From the NCBI GenBank assembly GCA_036346395.1, contig CM070606.1, forward strand, positions 17,532,915-17,596,914: DNA of 64,000 bases. Reading direction: 5' to 3'. The DNA is from Hsuehochloa calcarea. Lineage: Eukaryota; Streptophyta; Magnoliopsida; Poales; Poaceae. The notes under the pieces were generated by a model. It was not told the DNA's origin, ran no database searches, and worked only from the letters and a program-made list of their open reading frames with translations. Made by a program: the position numbers and the translations under genes. Shown piece after piece: positions 22,850 through 33,673 of the stretch (positions within the stretch are counted from its first letter, which is position 1; every line of letters begins with the position of its first letter).

Positions 22850-24330
22850 GATATTGGCATTGTTCTATTCATAGATTCTCCGTGGTCACATAATTTATAG
22901 TTATTTCTTCATGGGCGATACTTCTAATGTTTCTACTTGCTTACCGCTTTTCGATTGCGGGGCAAGTCCTTTAGTTTTTCGGCTCCGATGTGTGCGCACA
23001 CATCCATGCCGATATCTCCTCCGTGGGAATATTCAAATCTGGTATGCCTTTTCTTTGAAGGTTCCATACCGGTGCAGTCTCAATTGGCTCCTTTACGGTT
23101 ATAGGGAACTTGGTGATCGGTTGTTTCAAGTCCTTCTTATCCTTTTCGCGGCGTCCCGGTTACTTGGGATTCGAGGGGCGAAGTTCTCGTCCTTTTATTA
23201 CGAGGCCTCGGATGGGATTAGGGATACCTTCAATTTTCTTTGGTATTTCAACCCTCTCGGCGCATTGCGTGCGAGCACATGCGACTTGGTTACACTTTTC
23301 AAATCACTAAAGTGGTCAAGCAGTTGATTCGCTAATGCTTGCAAATCAATTATCTTCTGGACTTCTCTATTTGTTTCACCAGTGCACGGGTCATGTGCAT
23401 GGATTCCCGTGGCTTGCCACGTCGGTTCCCGACATTTTTCATCAAGGGTTGATTTCCTCCCTAATGACGGAAACTATCCTCATCGAATATCTTTGTCGTG
23501 GCGGTGTATGCAAATCTCCGATCATTGGGTCGAGATACTTGATTATGGATGTTGTCTCATAACCAATGTATATCCCGGACTTTCGAAGAGGGCCCATTGC
23601 GATTATTGCGGTGGTGGTATAGGTACATAAACCTTGCAACCAAACCTTCGAAGATGGGATATTTTCGGTGTTGACCCTTGCGCTAGTTGCATAGGTGAAT
23701 GGATGTTATATGCTGATGGTCGAAAATTGATGAGAGTTACTGCGTGTAGGACTGCGTGTCCCCAACATGTAGTTGGCAAATTACAATTCGCAAGAGCGGT
23801 CGGGCAATGAATTTAATTCTTTTAATCAATGTACGCTAGTCCATTCAGGTGTGGACATGTGGTGCAGAGTGCTCAACGGTAATTCCCATTGCCATACAAT
23901 AATCATCAAAAGCCTTTGAAGTAAATTCTCGGCGTTGTCCATCGATGGACTTCACATGATGATCGGAAATTATTCTTAATCTTAATTATCTGCGAGATCG
24001 GCTTTGCAAAGCGTGGTTTCTCGTGAGCGATGAGACACGTCGCGACCATTTCGAGGAAGCATCGATGAGCACCATAAAGTACCTAAATGGCCCTGACGAG
24101 TGTATAGGACGCAAATGTCTCCTGGATACGATCCAGAATGCGAGATTTCATCCTTTACTTTCGAGTAGAGGTCTAGTAATCATTTTCCGTTGGCACATGC
24201 AGGCACACGAAATCTTACGGATTCGGAAAATTCTTTACATTGATATTATGTCCACGAGAATTAGTAATTATATTTCTCATCATTCTAAGACCGGGGTGGC
24301 CTAATCTATCATGCCAGAGACAGAAAAGTT
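22850..24330 (-). pseudogene. element B integrase, heavily decayed
   Basis: Pieces are readable only in short frames on the minus strand: SIDGQRREFTSKAFDDYCM, MAMGITVEHSAPHVHT and KRIKFIARPLL (about 23950-23790), and LRKSGIYIGYETTSIIKYLD with PMIGDLHTPP (about 23620-23490). These fit the copia integrase core and the sequence after it. Small losses relative to the expected protein are so dense that no frame exceeds about 65 codons. The longer plus-strand frames in the same interval are shadows. Confidence 0.75.
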
Positions 24331-24349
24331 CAGAGCTTCTAAAAATCGT

Positions 24350-24910
24350 TTTCATGACAGTATAGGCTGCAGATGCCTTAATATGAGTGTAGTATAGCCC
24401 GATTCATATGAAGGAAGTCTTTCTAATACCCTTTTCCATTTTCCTCGCTTTGTAATGAGTAGGTATTCCTTACCATACTCTTCTTCAGTCTCTACGTGGA
24501 GACCGTTAGCGCGGATATCTTTAAAGCTTAAGAGAGTCCTAGTCGATTCTGGGTACAACAAGGCTTCTTCAATGACCAATGTTGTGCCCATCGGGAGTAT
24601 AATTGTGGCTCTTCCTGAGCCTATTACACAAGTATCGCTGCCTGCGATTGTTGTAAGACTACCAGCATTCTTGCTGATTGACTGAAATTTTTTTGTCTCT
24701 CTTGTATTCGTTGTCTTGCGTATGCGCTAAGCATACTTCCTCCATAGGGCGCCACACGCGTTCTGATATATATGAAATATTTATTAATATAGGGTAGCAA
24801 GCAACCATACATATAAAGTACTCCAAAATAGAACACAAATTGCCTTTATTAATACGAAAAAGTCATGCAGGACTCATAATAAGAATTTATTTCTTTGCTC
24901 TCCTAGAGCT
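24350..24910 (-). pseudogene. element B protease and pre-integrase region
   Basis: The minus frame at 24591-24352 reads LVIEEALLYPESTRTLLSFK and DIRANGLHVETEEEYGKEYL, the stretch between copia protease and the pre-integrase domain. Just above it (about 24690-24600) SAKNAGSLTTIAGSDTCVIG and SGRATIILPIGT are readable. I did not find an intact catalytic D-S/T-G. Confidence 0.65.
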
Positions 24911-24969
24911 TACAACCATTATGCAAGATTATTATTCTATTGCAACCAAAACTGTAAATGACTATAAAA

Positions 24970-26054
24970 CTAAGTGCAATCGTGCACTAGATCGAATCGT
25001 GAAGAATGAAGATACTTACGCTGGATCTGCGCTTCATTCATCTCCCCTCGTTGGCAACTACATTTCTTCTTCTTTGTGATGTCCAAAGGAGGTGTGGTGG
25101 GAGCGGCCATCGGGATGTCCACATCCATGGGTGCATTCCATGATTGTGGATCCCCTATGCCTGCAATGGCGAGGTGTGCCTCATGCTGTCCTTTGCCCTT
25201 CTTCTTGGCCTTGAATGCATCGATCACGTGTTGCGATTCATGGCAAACACGGGACCAATGACCCCAAGTGCCACATTTGTAGCAAATTTGGTCCTGCTGA
25301 CCATATGGCTTCCCGTCGCGCTTCTTTTGTCCACCCTTCTTGGCTTGGGTAGTCTGCTTGGTTTTATGACCCATGACCTTACCCTTCCTGCCTCTTCCTA
25401 TTGAGTGAGGCTTTCTCACCTTGTAGCCGCTATGCGTTGACTTCAAGTCCAACTTTGCTACTAGGTGGTCGTGAGATGTAGTTCTTTCGAGAACTTCATC
25501 TTGAGCTTCATAACTTGCATGATATCGATCGATTCGGCATACTCCTTGTAGCCATCCTGCGCCGATAGTTGCGTGCGGATTATACCGCGTTGGGGTGGAA
25601 GGTAGAGAGAGTTTTTCTATCTTACGCTCAAATGCGTGGTTACTTTACCACATAGTTGAAGACTTGTACAAATTACATGCAATGTAGAATTATACTCTCC
25701 CACGGTCTTGTAGTCGGCAAAATGCAGTCGGTTCCAATCCTGCTCTGCACGAGGAAGGATGGTGTACTTTAGCTTCTCAAATCGCTTCTTGAGTGCGGTC
25801 CATAAGGCTAGTGCATTCTTTTCTGCCATGTACTCATTTTTGAGAGTTAGGCAGAGATGATGTCTGAGGAAATGAAGTGCTTGATCATTCCCCTCGGCGA
25901 TTGGGCGGCGTCCTTGAGTGTCAAGTCCAATAGCGACGAGCTTCTTTGCTCCAAGTACAATCTCGACATCCGATGCCCAAGTCAGATAATTATGGCCATG
26001 CTGGGCCAGCTCTTCGAACTCCCGGTTCGTAATTCCAGTCATCTGCATATTCAT
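24970..26054 (-). pseudogene. element B gag with zinc knuckle
   Basis: The frame 26054-25617 starts MNMQMTGITNREFEELAQHG and includes YLTWASDVEIVLGAKKL and LHFLRHHLCLTLKNEYM, the UBN2-type copia gag. After a frame break, 25452-24970 carries the knuckle CYKCGTWGHWSRVC (CX2CX4HX4C) in a lysine-rich setting, then QHEAHLAIAGIGDPQ. It would form the particle that packages element RNA. At least two frame breaks lie between 25620 and 25460. Confidence 0.85.
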
Positions 26055-26479
26055 ACAAAGAGTGTATAAGATTACTGCTGGTAATTTGCATAAAATGGTT
26101 GAAAAAATTCTTATAATGTTTTCGTATTTTTCTATGCACTTTCATGATTCTATCGCTATTTTCGATGATTAAAAGCAATATAAATAATCACAAATAATCA
26201 AAACGATAAATACAATAAATAAATTGCATAGAAATAATAATAGCAAGGTAAAAAAATATGCTTCAAATGCAAAAACCGATTCAAAATTTGAATTCCCGAG
26301 GCCCTTTTCTGCTGGAATACGAATTTTCAGTGAATTCTGCAATTTCTAGGGGCTAAAACGTGAAAATTTCAATTCTGAGAAATTGTTCGCGTAATTTACG
26401 AAAAATCTGAGGGCCGTTTTGCAAATTAACCATTTTTCGTTTTCTTTCTTCTTTTTTTCTTTTTCCGTCGGTTTATACG

Positions 26480-27250
26480 GTAGGCCTTTTAGTGGCCTTT
26501 CCTTAACGGCTTGAAAAAGCCCGGAGTCGGATGTAGGGTTTCCCTACACCCGGTTCTCCCTTCCGGTGGCGGCGGCTCCCAAGGGAGACGCCGCGGCAAG
26601 GCGGTGAAGCCCCGCCGTGGGACTCCGGCCGGCGGTTGCTCCAAGCAGGCCGCCCGGCGGCGTCGCGGAGGCCGGCGCCCTTCTGGCGCAAGCGGTCGGC
26701 CGGTCTTCTGCGGCGCGGAGTGGGAATCGGCGGCGTCTGGCGGCGGCGGCCCGGCCGGGCGGCGCTTCGTCTTTGGCGGCTTCGGGGCGGCGGCGGCGGC
26801 TTCGCGCTTCAGCGGCGGCGCCCATGCCGTTCGCGGTGGGAGCGGCCGTAGCAGCCGGCCGGCCGGCGGCGACGGCTCTGCAGTCTTGCGTAGGCGGCGG
26901 CCGGCGGCCGTCGCCGGTCTGCGCCGGTGCGGCGGCGCGCGCGACGAGCGGCCGTGGCGGCGGTGTTGCCCTTCCGACCGACCGATCGCTAATGTGGCGC
27001 CACCCTTTTTGTGTGTTTCGATCACGGTCTGCGGCGGGCTGGTTGGCTGGCCGTTTGGGGTGGAGGGCGGCCGTGCGAGGCGGCCGATGGGCAAGTCGTG
27101 CCGCGACGACTTCAGTCGTCGCGCGCCGACCGACCATGTTGTTTTTTTTCTCTCGTTGGTACTTTCGATGCGAAGAAGAGAAAGAAAAAAAATGTTCACT
27201 GTTCATGCGAAGAAGAGAAAGAAGAAAAAAAATATTATTCATGTGATGCA
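26480..27250 (-). other. GC-rich block in the leader of element B
   Basis: Between the primer site and gag lies about 750 bases of very GC-rich sequence, in sharp contrast with the AT-rich gag side. All six frames are fairly open here (up to 293 codons), and their products are Ala/Arg/Pro/Gly-rich with no domain, as expected from composition alone. It could be a captured piece of a GC-rich grass gene or an element leader. No exon border or conserved motif decides. Confidence 0.4.
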
Positions 27251-27400
27251 ATTTTCTTTCCGACCGGCGACTTCGAGTCGGTTCGCGGTGAATTTACAAT
27301 TTCAATCTACGGTACAATCGACATCCGATCTTTCATGCAATCTACCGATCGACATTGTGTCGGCGACTTCAAGTCAGCTCGCGGTAGATTAGAAACAGAT
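27175..27400 (+). repeat. short tandem repeats in the leader of element B
   Basis: The phrase GCGAAGAAGAGAAAGAA occurs at about 27171 and 27208. The phrase GGCGACTTC(G/A)AGTC with GCTCGCGGT or GTTCGCGGT occurs at about 27266 and 27361. They are direct repeats and probably reflect slippage. Confidence 0.6.
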
Positions 27401-27519
27401 TTGCAAGTAGAAAAACAATCTAAAAGCAAATTTGCGAATTGAAAGCAATCTAGAAAATACGATTCAATCTACGAGTGTCGTTCTTCGACGGTTACCTTTC
27501 GATGCGAGGAGAGTCGATC

Positions 27520-27530
27520 GTGCTGATAAC
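27520..27530 (-). promoter_or_regulatory. primer binding site of element B
   Basis: On the minus strand GTTATCAGCAC follows the 5' LTR after one base. This phrase occupies the primer site in several plant copia elements and resembles the tRNA-Met complement. Confidence 0.65.
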
Positions 27531-27531
27531 G

Positions 27532-27812
27532 TGTTGAGTAACCGTCGCTGGCGAGTCCAGTCCGAACGGGTACCTCGTATACAATGATCAGAATCGTAAG
27601 AACGATGAAGAACACAAGAACACAACGATAGAATGAACACGAGATATGCGGGACTTGAGTGCCTTTGTTGCTTCGGATCAATCGGGGTTACAATGAGAGG
27701 AGGTGACCCTCTATTTATAGACTACGGGATGAGGAGTTCAATTGGGCGAGACTCTCCGAGTCACAGGCTCAGATCTTGGGCGAGACTCTCGAGTCACGGC
27801 CCGTTCTTAACA
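27532..27812 (-). repeat. 5' LTR of element B (right side)
   Basis: 281 bp, same ends as 20633-20924. It lacks many one- and two-base steps present in the other LTR. For example, GGGCCAGGACTCTCCGGAGTCC on the left corresponds to a shortened GGGCGAGACTCTCCGAGTC here. Confidence 0.88.
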
Positions 27813-28122
27813 CATCTAAGCATTAGGCGGACAATGGGTGGCTGTGTAGCGCCTAGAGCGCGTGGACGGCCGATTAGCCCACAACATGAAGCATCGAGAC
27901 AGTGAGAAAAAGAGGGAAGTGCTGAAGAAAATTGGAAAGAAAAAGGGAGAAAATAAGAAAAATTGCAGCATACCTTACCTAATCCCAGTGCAACCCATCA
28001 GGCCCAGCAGTATAGCTAGCATGCACATGAGGAGTTTCGGCACCTCATTAGTTGCACTATACTACCGCTGCTCAATCCTTCAACCTCGACTCTCATCTCA
28101 ATCGAGATCGACTGCCTTGTCC
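27813..28122 (-). mobile_element. LTR-like retroelement sequence split by element B (right part)
   Basis: Continuation of 19922-20632 after the CATCT duplication. It ends against the CACTA element at 28123. No coding content and no clear terminus. Confidence 0.3.
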
Positions 28123-28189
28123 CACTACTGCAGAAAAGGTCATCATAAACGGTTTCGTGGGCCATCTCAGTTTATGGGTCAGTAATAAC

Positions 28190-28350
28190 ATAAGATCACC
28201 ACAGACGGTTTTCGATGCAGACTATCACAGACGGTTTGTAGATGAAGTCGTCTGTGATAGCTGATGTATCACAGATAGTTTGTCCTAAGGAACCGTCTGT
28301 GATAGCTGATGTATCATAAACAGTTTGTCCTAAGGAACCATATGTGATAT
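28190..28350. repeat. left subterminal repeats of CACTA element G
   Basis: At least six imperfect copies of TATCACAGACGGTTT or its complement, some paired as inverted repeats around GATGAAGTC and CCTAAGGAA. In this superfamily such motifs are bound by the element-encoded DNA-binding protein. Confidence 0.8.
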
Positions 28351-28569
28351 TATTTTGTATTGCTAAATCTATTTTTGTTTATTGGCTAGCCTCAGGAAAT
28401 GCTAACCATGCACTCTAAAACAAGCAGAAATACAACAAGTACATGTATACATCCAATTCACATTCATTTCAGAAACAAGCACATCCATTTCACAAATCAA
28501 TTAACTCAAATGAACTAAAATCAACCATTCATGAACAAATACACACATGTATCATTAAGTTCAATCTAC

Positions 28570-29420
28570 ATTATGAAACTCCCCATCTGGGTTTATGACC
28601 TCACACAACAAGAAGTATGCAAACTGTCCTCGAATGTAGTTGAGCTTGGTCTGTTCCAACGTAGTTGTAGCAATGGTCGCAACCTGTCGCTATAAAGATT
28701 AAAATCGTGCATATATATAAATTGATAAGTATAAAATAATTATTGCAAGATTGACAAACCTGAGGATCATTGGTAATCGCAGGACCGAGGAGTAGTTGCA
28801 TGTTGTGGCAAATATAGTATCCACAGGTGTTACCCGGTGGCTGCGGGTGTCACTGTAAAAATAGAATTGGTTAGTTCGAGAGGCATTACTATAAAGTGTT
28901 ATATAGGATTAATATGTACTAGTGAATACCAAGAAATTTAGATCGTATCGTAGGGTGCTGATCCCTCCCTTGGATCTCCCTCCAGTAGCAACGTACGCGG
29001 CAAACGACCTACGTGATTCCAAAAAGTTAGCCTTGGCCATTGCAAAGGAAGAAAATACTACAATAGAGTTATCTATGGAGGAAATGTGTTTACCTGTCGA
29101 TTAATTGTCTGACAACTATGAAGTCGTGTTTGACCCTCTTTAGGGAATCAAGGTATATTACTTTGTTCCATTTTGGTATAATTACAATTAGAATCTAGTG
29201 GAACCTACACAAGTATGTCGTCATGGTCATTAAATCTAAATTTGTGTTGCTTATAAAGTACAACTCAACAAGTATAACCACTAGTGTAACACTTACCCCT
29301 GATTGTAGGGAAAAAATATGAATTCTTTGTTGTGGTGAGCCAGCAATGACGTCGTTGTGTAACCCTCGACGAAGGATGCATCCTCTTGGATGCTTTGCAT
29401 GGAGATCAAGTGTGCGTCGA
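28570..29420 (-). pseudogene. CACTA second gene, C-terminal Ulp1-type (C48) cysteine protease domain
   Basis: On the minus strand the exons give FLDAHLISMQSIQEDASFVE (about 29420), FH*ILIVIIPKWNKVIYLDS (about 29200; the star is TAG where the family has Trp), LKRVKHDFIVVRQLIDR, and PPGNTCGYYICHNMQLLLGP (about 28820). The last exon has LNYIRGQFAYFLLCEVINPD. The His of FHW, the Asp of YLDS and the Cys of NTCGYY are the C48 catalytic triad. Ulp1 proteases cut SUMO from proteins, and transposon-borne copies are common in grass CACTA elements with unknown substrate. The nonsense codon next to the catalytic His disables this copy. Exons are separated by short introns that I placed only approximately. 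Confidence 0.75.
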
Positions 29421-29462
29421 GGAAACCTACCGGTGATTTCCTTGATTTGGCATTAGAAATCA

Positions 29463-29495
<33 letters not shown>
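29463..29495 (+). repeat. GT microsatellite
   Basis: About 16 tandem GT/TG units inside an intron of the CACTA second gene. Confidence 0.9.
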
Positions 29496-29497
<2 letters not shown>

Positions 29498-29558
29498 GTA
29501 AGGAGCTATATATGATATTTATCGGTATTACACAAATATAGACCGTGATTGTACACAC

Positions 29559-31600
29559 TTACAGTGTCCAGCATCGCATGAGTGAGACGTTAAGGACGTC
29601 GAGATTGAAGAGTAAGAATAAGTCATCGAAGGTCACCGTGAAGACACAGTCTTGAATCTCGTGGTGAACATGATGCGACATGAACTTGACGTTGACACCC
29701 AAGTGTCGTTGTATATCTGTCTTGTTGACCTGTTCTATGTACCATGCATGCAATCTCTAACAAGCCAATCCTAGAGTTTGGAGGAGCTCTACCAGGATGA
29801 CCAATGGCTCGCGTAGCACGAATTTCTGGCCTAACGACAAGAAGGGAATATCATCGGGCTTCTTCGATTTGCCCTTGTTGCCTCGCTTTTTAGAGGTCGA
29901 CATCACGGGAGTCGACCGAGAACGAGGTGTAGATGCATCTGATGCACCGGGCTCTTGCTGCATTGGTGCAGGTAGCTCTGGTGCAGATAGCTCATGTGGA
30001 CTTGGTACTATTGTAGTACTTTCCCATGAAGTTGACATCGGTGCAGGTAGCTCCAAGCATATGTCCCTCTTGGGCCACTGGATGAATGTTCTAATGGCTT
30101 GCCCTAGAGTCACGACTTCCTTGTTTGGGGGTATCTGCAGCGGGACGACCTCGAAATTGGTATGAACGCCGTCCACATTCACTTTTGTGAAACCAAGCGC
30201 TAGATTTACACCGTACACCAAGGCCCTGGCACCCGATGGATACGCCTAGCCCCAAGCAGCATCTAGAGCAACGGAGGCATATCTCACTTGGAGCATGCAC
30301 TTCGTAGCCACCTACATAACGATACAAAATTAGTTAATCTAACAGGCCTATCAATGGATCGAGCATTCCAGATATAATAATTATTACCAGGATGTCATCG
30401 ACAGAAAATCTATCATTGCTTTCTGAGGTAGGGTTGTACATGCAGCTACTCCCCTAAGCCTTTCCTCAATGATGTCTATCTGCTGTCGCATCTCATCTCT
30501 AACAGCATTAGTGATCTCCTCTCTGAGGGATTTATGAATCTCCTCGTGTAACCGTGCATCGTGCTTGGCTTTGGCTCTCTTCCTACTCTGGTACGCTTCG
30601 GAGTCCTCAGAGAATTCATGTTTCCATGAAACATAAAGACTAAGACCTCTCGTGCGACTCGGGCGCCCCTTGTTTCCCAGGGCCGCGGAGAGTATTTCTC
30701 TCTCACTGACTGCCTGGAATGAGCCTTGAGAAGATTATACTCTCAGCGCTTCCTGCAAGAGCCCGACATGTTATTTCACTTCCTATAAAGTTATGGAGTA
30801 ATTATAAACTAGGTAGTTCTATATCTTACCAAGCACTGAGACACTTCCTCGTCTACGAGGTTTGGAAAGGAGATGGCCCCCGAAGACATGGTAGATGACC
30901 TCACTCTTATCTAGTTTCGGGCGCGCTCATCAGGGATCCCTGCAAAATGGCGGGGGAGGCCTCCCACAGGATTGCCTGCTCATCCTCCTTCCTCCGTTGT
31001 AGGATTTTACCCGTATACCCAGCGGTGCCTAGTCTGTAGGTGTGGGTGCTTTTTGCCTACAGGGCCCTGTGTGCCGCACTTTCACTCCTAAAATCATATG
31101 TTGTCTTCTTCACCACAAAGTCTTGCCAGTACAGTTCCACGAACGGATACTTCTGGAAGGGTATCAGATACTTCGCCACGTATTTCTTGATAAGCATGCT
31201 CTTGAAGTTCTTCCACACTTTCCACGCTGCTAGCAACGCATGTCATCGCACGGAGGGCTGGTGTTCTTTCGGGATCTCGAACGATTGGAAAATTTATGTC
31301 ACTAACGCATCTTTCTGAGCTTCGGTCAACTCCTTCCACAAATTATAGGTGATATTGACCCATTCCCGTGCAACTATTCCGACCGTTCTCTGGAATGCAG
31401 ACACTGCTTGGCGAGGATTGAGAGGGGTCGCAGACGCATCGACATCTGTGATGGTAAGTTGGCCCTCGGGCCTTTTCGATATTTCTCTTCTATCGCGCTT
31501 GGATTTTCCAGAGGACAGCGTATCAGACGCATGAGGCGATGATGACGAAGAATGAGTGAACAACATCTTCACAAGAAATAGAAGTTCTGACACGCATTAA
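29559..31600 (-). pseudogene. CACTA second gene, N-terminal part (plant transposase-associated region)
   Basis: Minus-strand frames 31593-31294 (SGKSKRDRREISKRPEGQL, then AFQRTVGIVAREWVNITYNL) and 31339-31094 (RTPALRAMTCVASSVESVEE) match the N-terminal half of proteins annotated as plant En/Spm-type transposase-associated (TNP1-like), as I remember them. Then 30706-30476 is charged. The part 30221-29757 has TNFEVVPLQIPPNKEVVTLG and a Pro/Ser-rich linker with a basic GNKGKSKKPDDIPFLSLGQ. The part 29753-29559 has FNLDVLNVSLMRCWTL, which leads into the protease domain. Only the order and style of the segments support one gene. Exon joins were not proven. Confidence 0.6.
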
Positions 31601-32670
31601 CATATTATCATAAGATTCTCTATGTGTATGGGTATAAATACCAATTAATAATTAATTGGGATATGTAGGGAAGAAATTAGGATACTTTCTTATTAAGTAT
31701 ATAGCTACCATAAAAAAATCCATACATGCTACATATAAGAAGAGGATAAATTTGCAAAGTTATATAATTACTTATTATACTTGAAATAGAATACCATATA
31801 AGTATGTGATGTTCAGCAATTCAACATCATAGGAAACTATTTCAAATAAATGACATAGTTGCAGTAAATATGCATGCTTGGTAGAAATGATCATTATGGT
31901 AATAAAAGTTGCTTTAAAATGTAAAGCCATTGGTACAAATGATACTAAGGGTAATTAGTGGCATGTAGTCTTTCAAATGAATGACATAGTTGCAGCAAAT
32001 ATGCATGCTTGGTAGTAATATACACTACTATAGTAAAGTTGATTGATGGTACAATCAGTAATGAAATGTGGATTGCATGTCCTATGCAAATACAATAGTT
32101 ATTCATCTTTAATTGAATTTACATATATTTTTGCATGTGGATTGAGAAAGTGAACCTGAAAACGTCGTCATGCCTAGGTAGCATACCATTGGGAGGAGAC
32201 AACGCTCGGGGGAGGGGGTGGGGGTGGTCAGCTTACGGTGGTGCTTGGGAGGCACTCGGGGAAGGAGGCGTGCCGGCCTCGAGGAAGAGGCGCCGCGGGC
32301 TTGGGGAGGAGGCGCGCCAGGCTCGGGGGAGGAGGGGCGGTGGCTCGTGCTCGGGGAGGAGGGCGTGCCAAGCTCGAGGAGGAGGCGACGTCAAGGACGG
32401 CGGCGACAGGCTCGGGGGAAGGAGGGGGAGTTAGAGAAATTTAATCATTTGAGTGAGGCAAACCCTAGAGTCCAAATATAAATAGGGTTGGACATCACAG
32501 ATGGTTCTAAAGTAGTACCGTCTGTGATAAATACACATCACGTATGGTTCCAATTAATAACCGTATGTGATAATATACATTCTCATATATATAAATGCAA
32601 ATTCACATATGACACATTCTCATATACATAAATACAAATTCAAAACATATGACATATAAACATTTCATTC
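31600..32670. other. spacer between the two CACTA genes, with GC-rich patch and internal subterminal-type motifs
   Basis: 31600-32160 is AT-rich and shows an internal near-repeat: the phrase ATGACATAGTTGCAG(T/C)AAATATGCATGCTTGGTAG occurs at about 31850 and 31980. 32165-32440 is a GC-rich, purine-biased patch with repeated CTCGGGGAGGAGG phrases. 32490-32565 has four CACAGATGG/CCGTCTGTGATA-type motifs like those of the element ends. Confidence 0.65.
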
Positions 32671-32671
32671 A

Positions 32672-33672
32672 TCATTCCACTTGCTTATTTCCTTTAAAAA
32701 TAAGCCCTTCATGATGATCGACGCATATGTAGCTAGTTTCGTCACGTTGTTCTTCCTCGACCCTTGTACCGTTTCTAAAAGGAGGCAACTCGTCAAATTG
32801 ATTGTATTCTTCCTCGTCCACCACATTCTCAACTCCGACAATCCTCATTTTTCCATGAAGAATTATGTTGTGCTTCTTATTTACCTGGTCAGTTACATAG
32901 AAGACTTGAACAGCTTGGTTAGCGAGTACGAATGGTTTGTCTTTGTATCCGACACGCTCTAGGTCCATAGTAGTGATGCCATACTTGGCGACCTTCACCT
33001 ATGGGAGATGGACTCAACGACACTGAAGCAGGGAGATCTTGAAAAGCACGTACTCGAGCTCCCAAATCTCCTATATGAACCCATAGTAGGAGCTCCTCGA
33101 CCCATCGGTATTGAACTCATCTATGCGGACACTGCTGTTCTGGTTAGTGCTCTTTATATCCTGAGCCTGTCTATAGAACGTGTACCCATTTATATCGTAT
33201 CCTTGCCATGTCACAACTGTAAATGTTGGCCCTTTTGCCAACTATGTCAGCATATCACTTGACGAGCTCCTAGCGAGTCGCTTCTTCAACCATTAGTTGA
33301 ACCAACTGTTGTGCTGTCTCGTGATCCAAACATCCGGTCGCTCCAGATTCTGTTGCTGAAGCACGTCCTTGTGCTGGCCGATATACAGAGACACTTCAGT
33401 CATGTGTTGCAAGACCGTGAAATGGGCTTGAGCATACACATCCATATATGAAATGATTGCTTTCCTTCCGATGGTCCCAATACCCTCGAGCCTCCCCTCA
33501 TGGCGAGATTGAGGCACACCTGTTGGTTTGACCTGAGCCATACAATCGACGCAAAACTCAATGACCTCTTCAGTTGCATAACCTTCGACGATGCCGCCCT
33601 CTGTCCGAGATCGATTCCGTACATAGGACTTGAGAATTCCCATGAACATCTCGAACGGGTACATGCTACGTA
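32672..33672 (-). pseudogene. CACTA TNP2-like gene, C-terminal exons
   Basis: The minus strand reads MYPFEMFMGILKSYVRNRSR, TEGGIVEGYATEEVIEFC (33664 down), then about 33270-33010 FNEWLKKRLARSSSSD, TVVTWQGYDINGYTFYRQAQ and DGSRSSYYGFIQEIWELEY. It ends 32998-32672 with VFYVTDQVNKKHNIILHGKM and RIVGVENVVDEEEYNQFDEL. These are the DUF4218- and DUF4216-type domains that regularly follow TNP2 transposase in plant CACTA proteins. A stop in LT*LAKGP and small frame breaks are present. The gene continues at 35257 beyond the solo LTR. Confidence 0.82.
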
Positions 33673-33673
33673 G

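Larger units (their letters stand above)
20633..27812 (-). mobile_element. copia element B, full length, decayed
   Basis: Two short LTRs (20633-20924 and 27532-27812) with TG...CA ends flank a 6.6-kb interior. The whole is flanked by the target duplication CATCT (20628-20632 and 27813-27817). The coding strand is minus. Order from the 5' end: primer site (27520-27530), a 1.4-kb GC-rich leader, gag (26054 down to about 24970), protease (about 24900-24350), integrase (about 24300-22850), reverse transcriptase (22790-21767), RNase H (about 21740-21170), purine tract, 3' LTR. This is the copia order. Many small indels break the frames, worst in the integrase. Confidence 0.92.

Noticed and set aside
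22911..23630. Plus-strand frames up to 138 codons
   Set aside because: The minus strand of the same bases encodes recognisable copia integrase pieces. These are shadows.
26511..27392. Plus-strand frame of 293 codons in element B
   Set aside because: It lies antisense in a GC-rich leader where all frames are open. The product is Arg/Gly/Ala-rich without any domain.
28190..28350. Repeat array considered as a CRISPR-like or satellite structure
   Set aside because: The units are short, inverted and imperfect and lie at a CACTA terminus, where such motifs are expected.
32135..32481. Plus-strand frames of 68-99 codons in a GC-rich patch
   Set aside because: Three overlapping frames with Gly/Arg-rich products from a purine-biased repeat. 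Not a gene.
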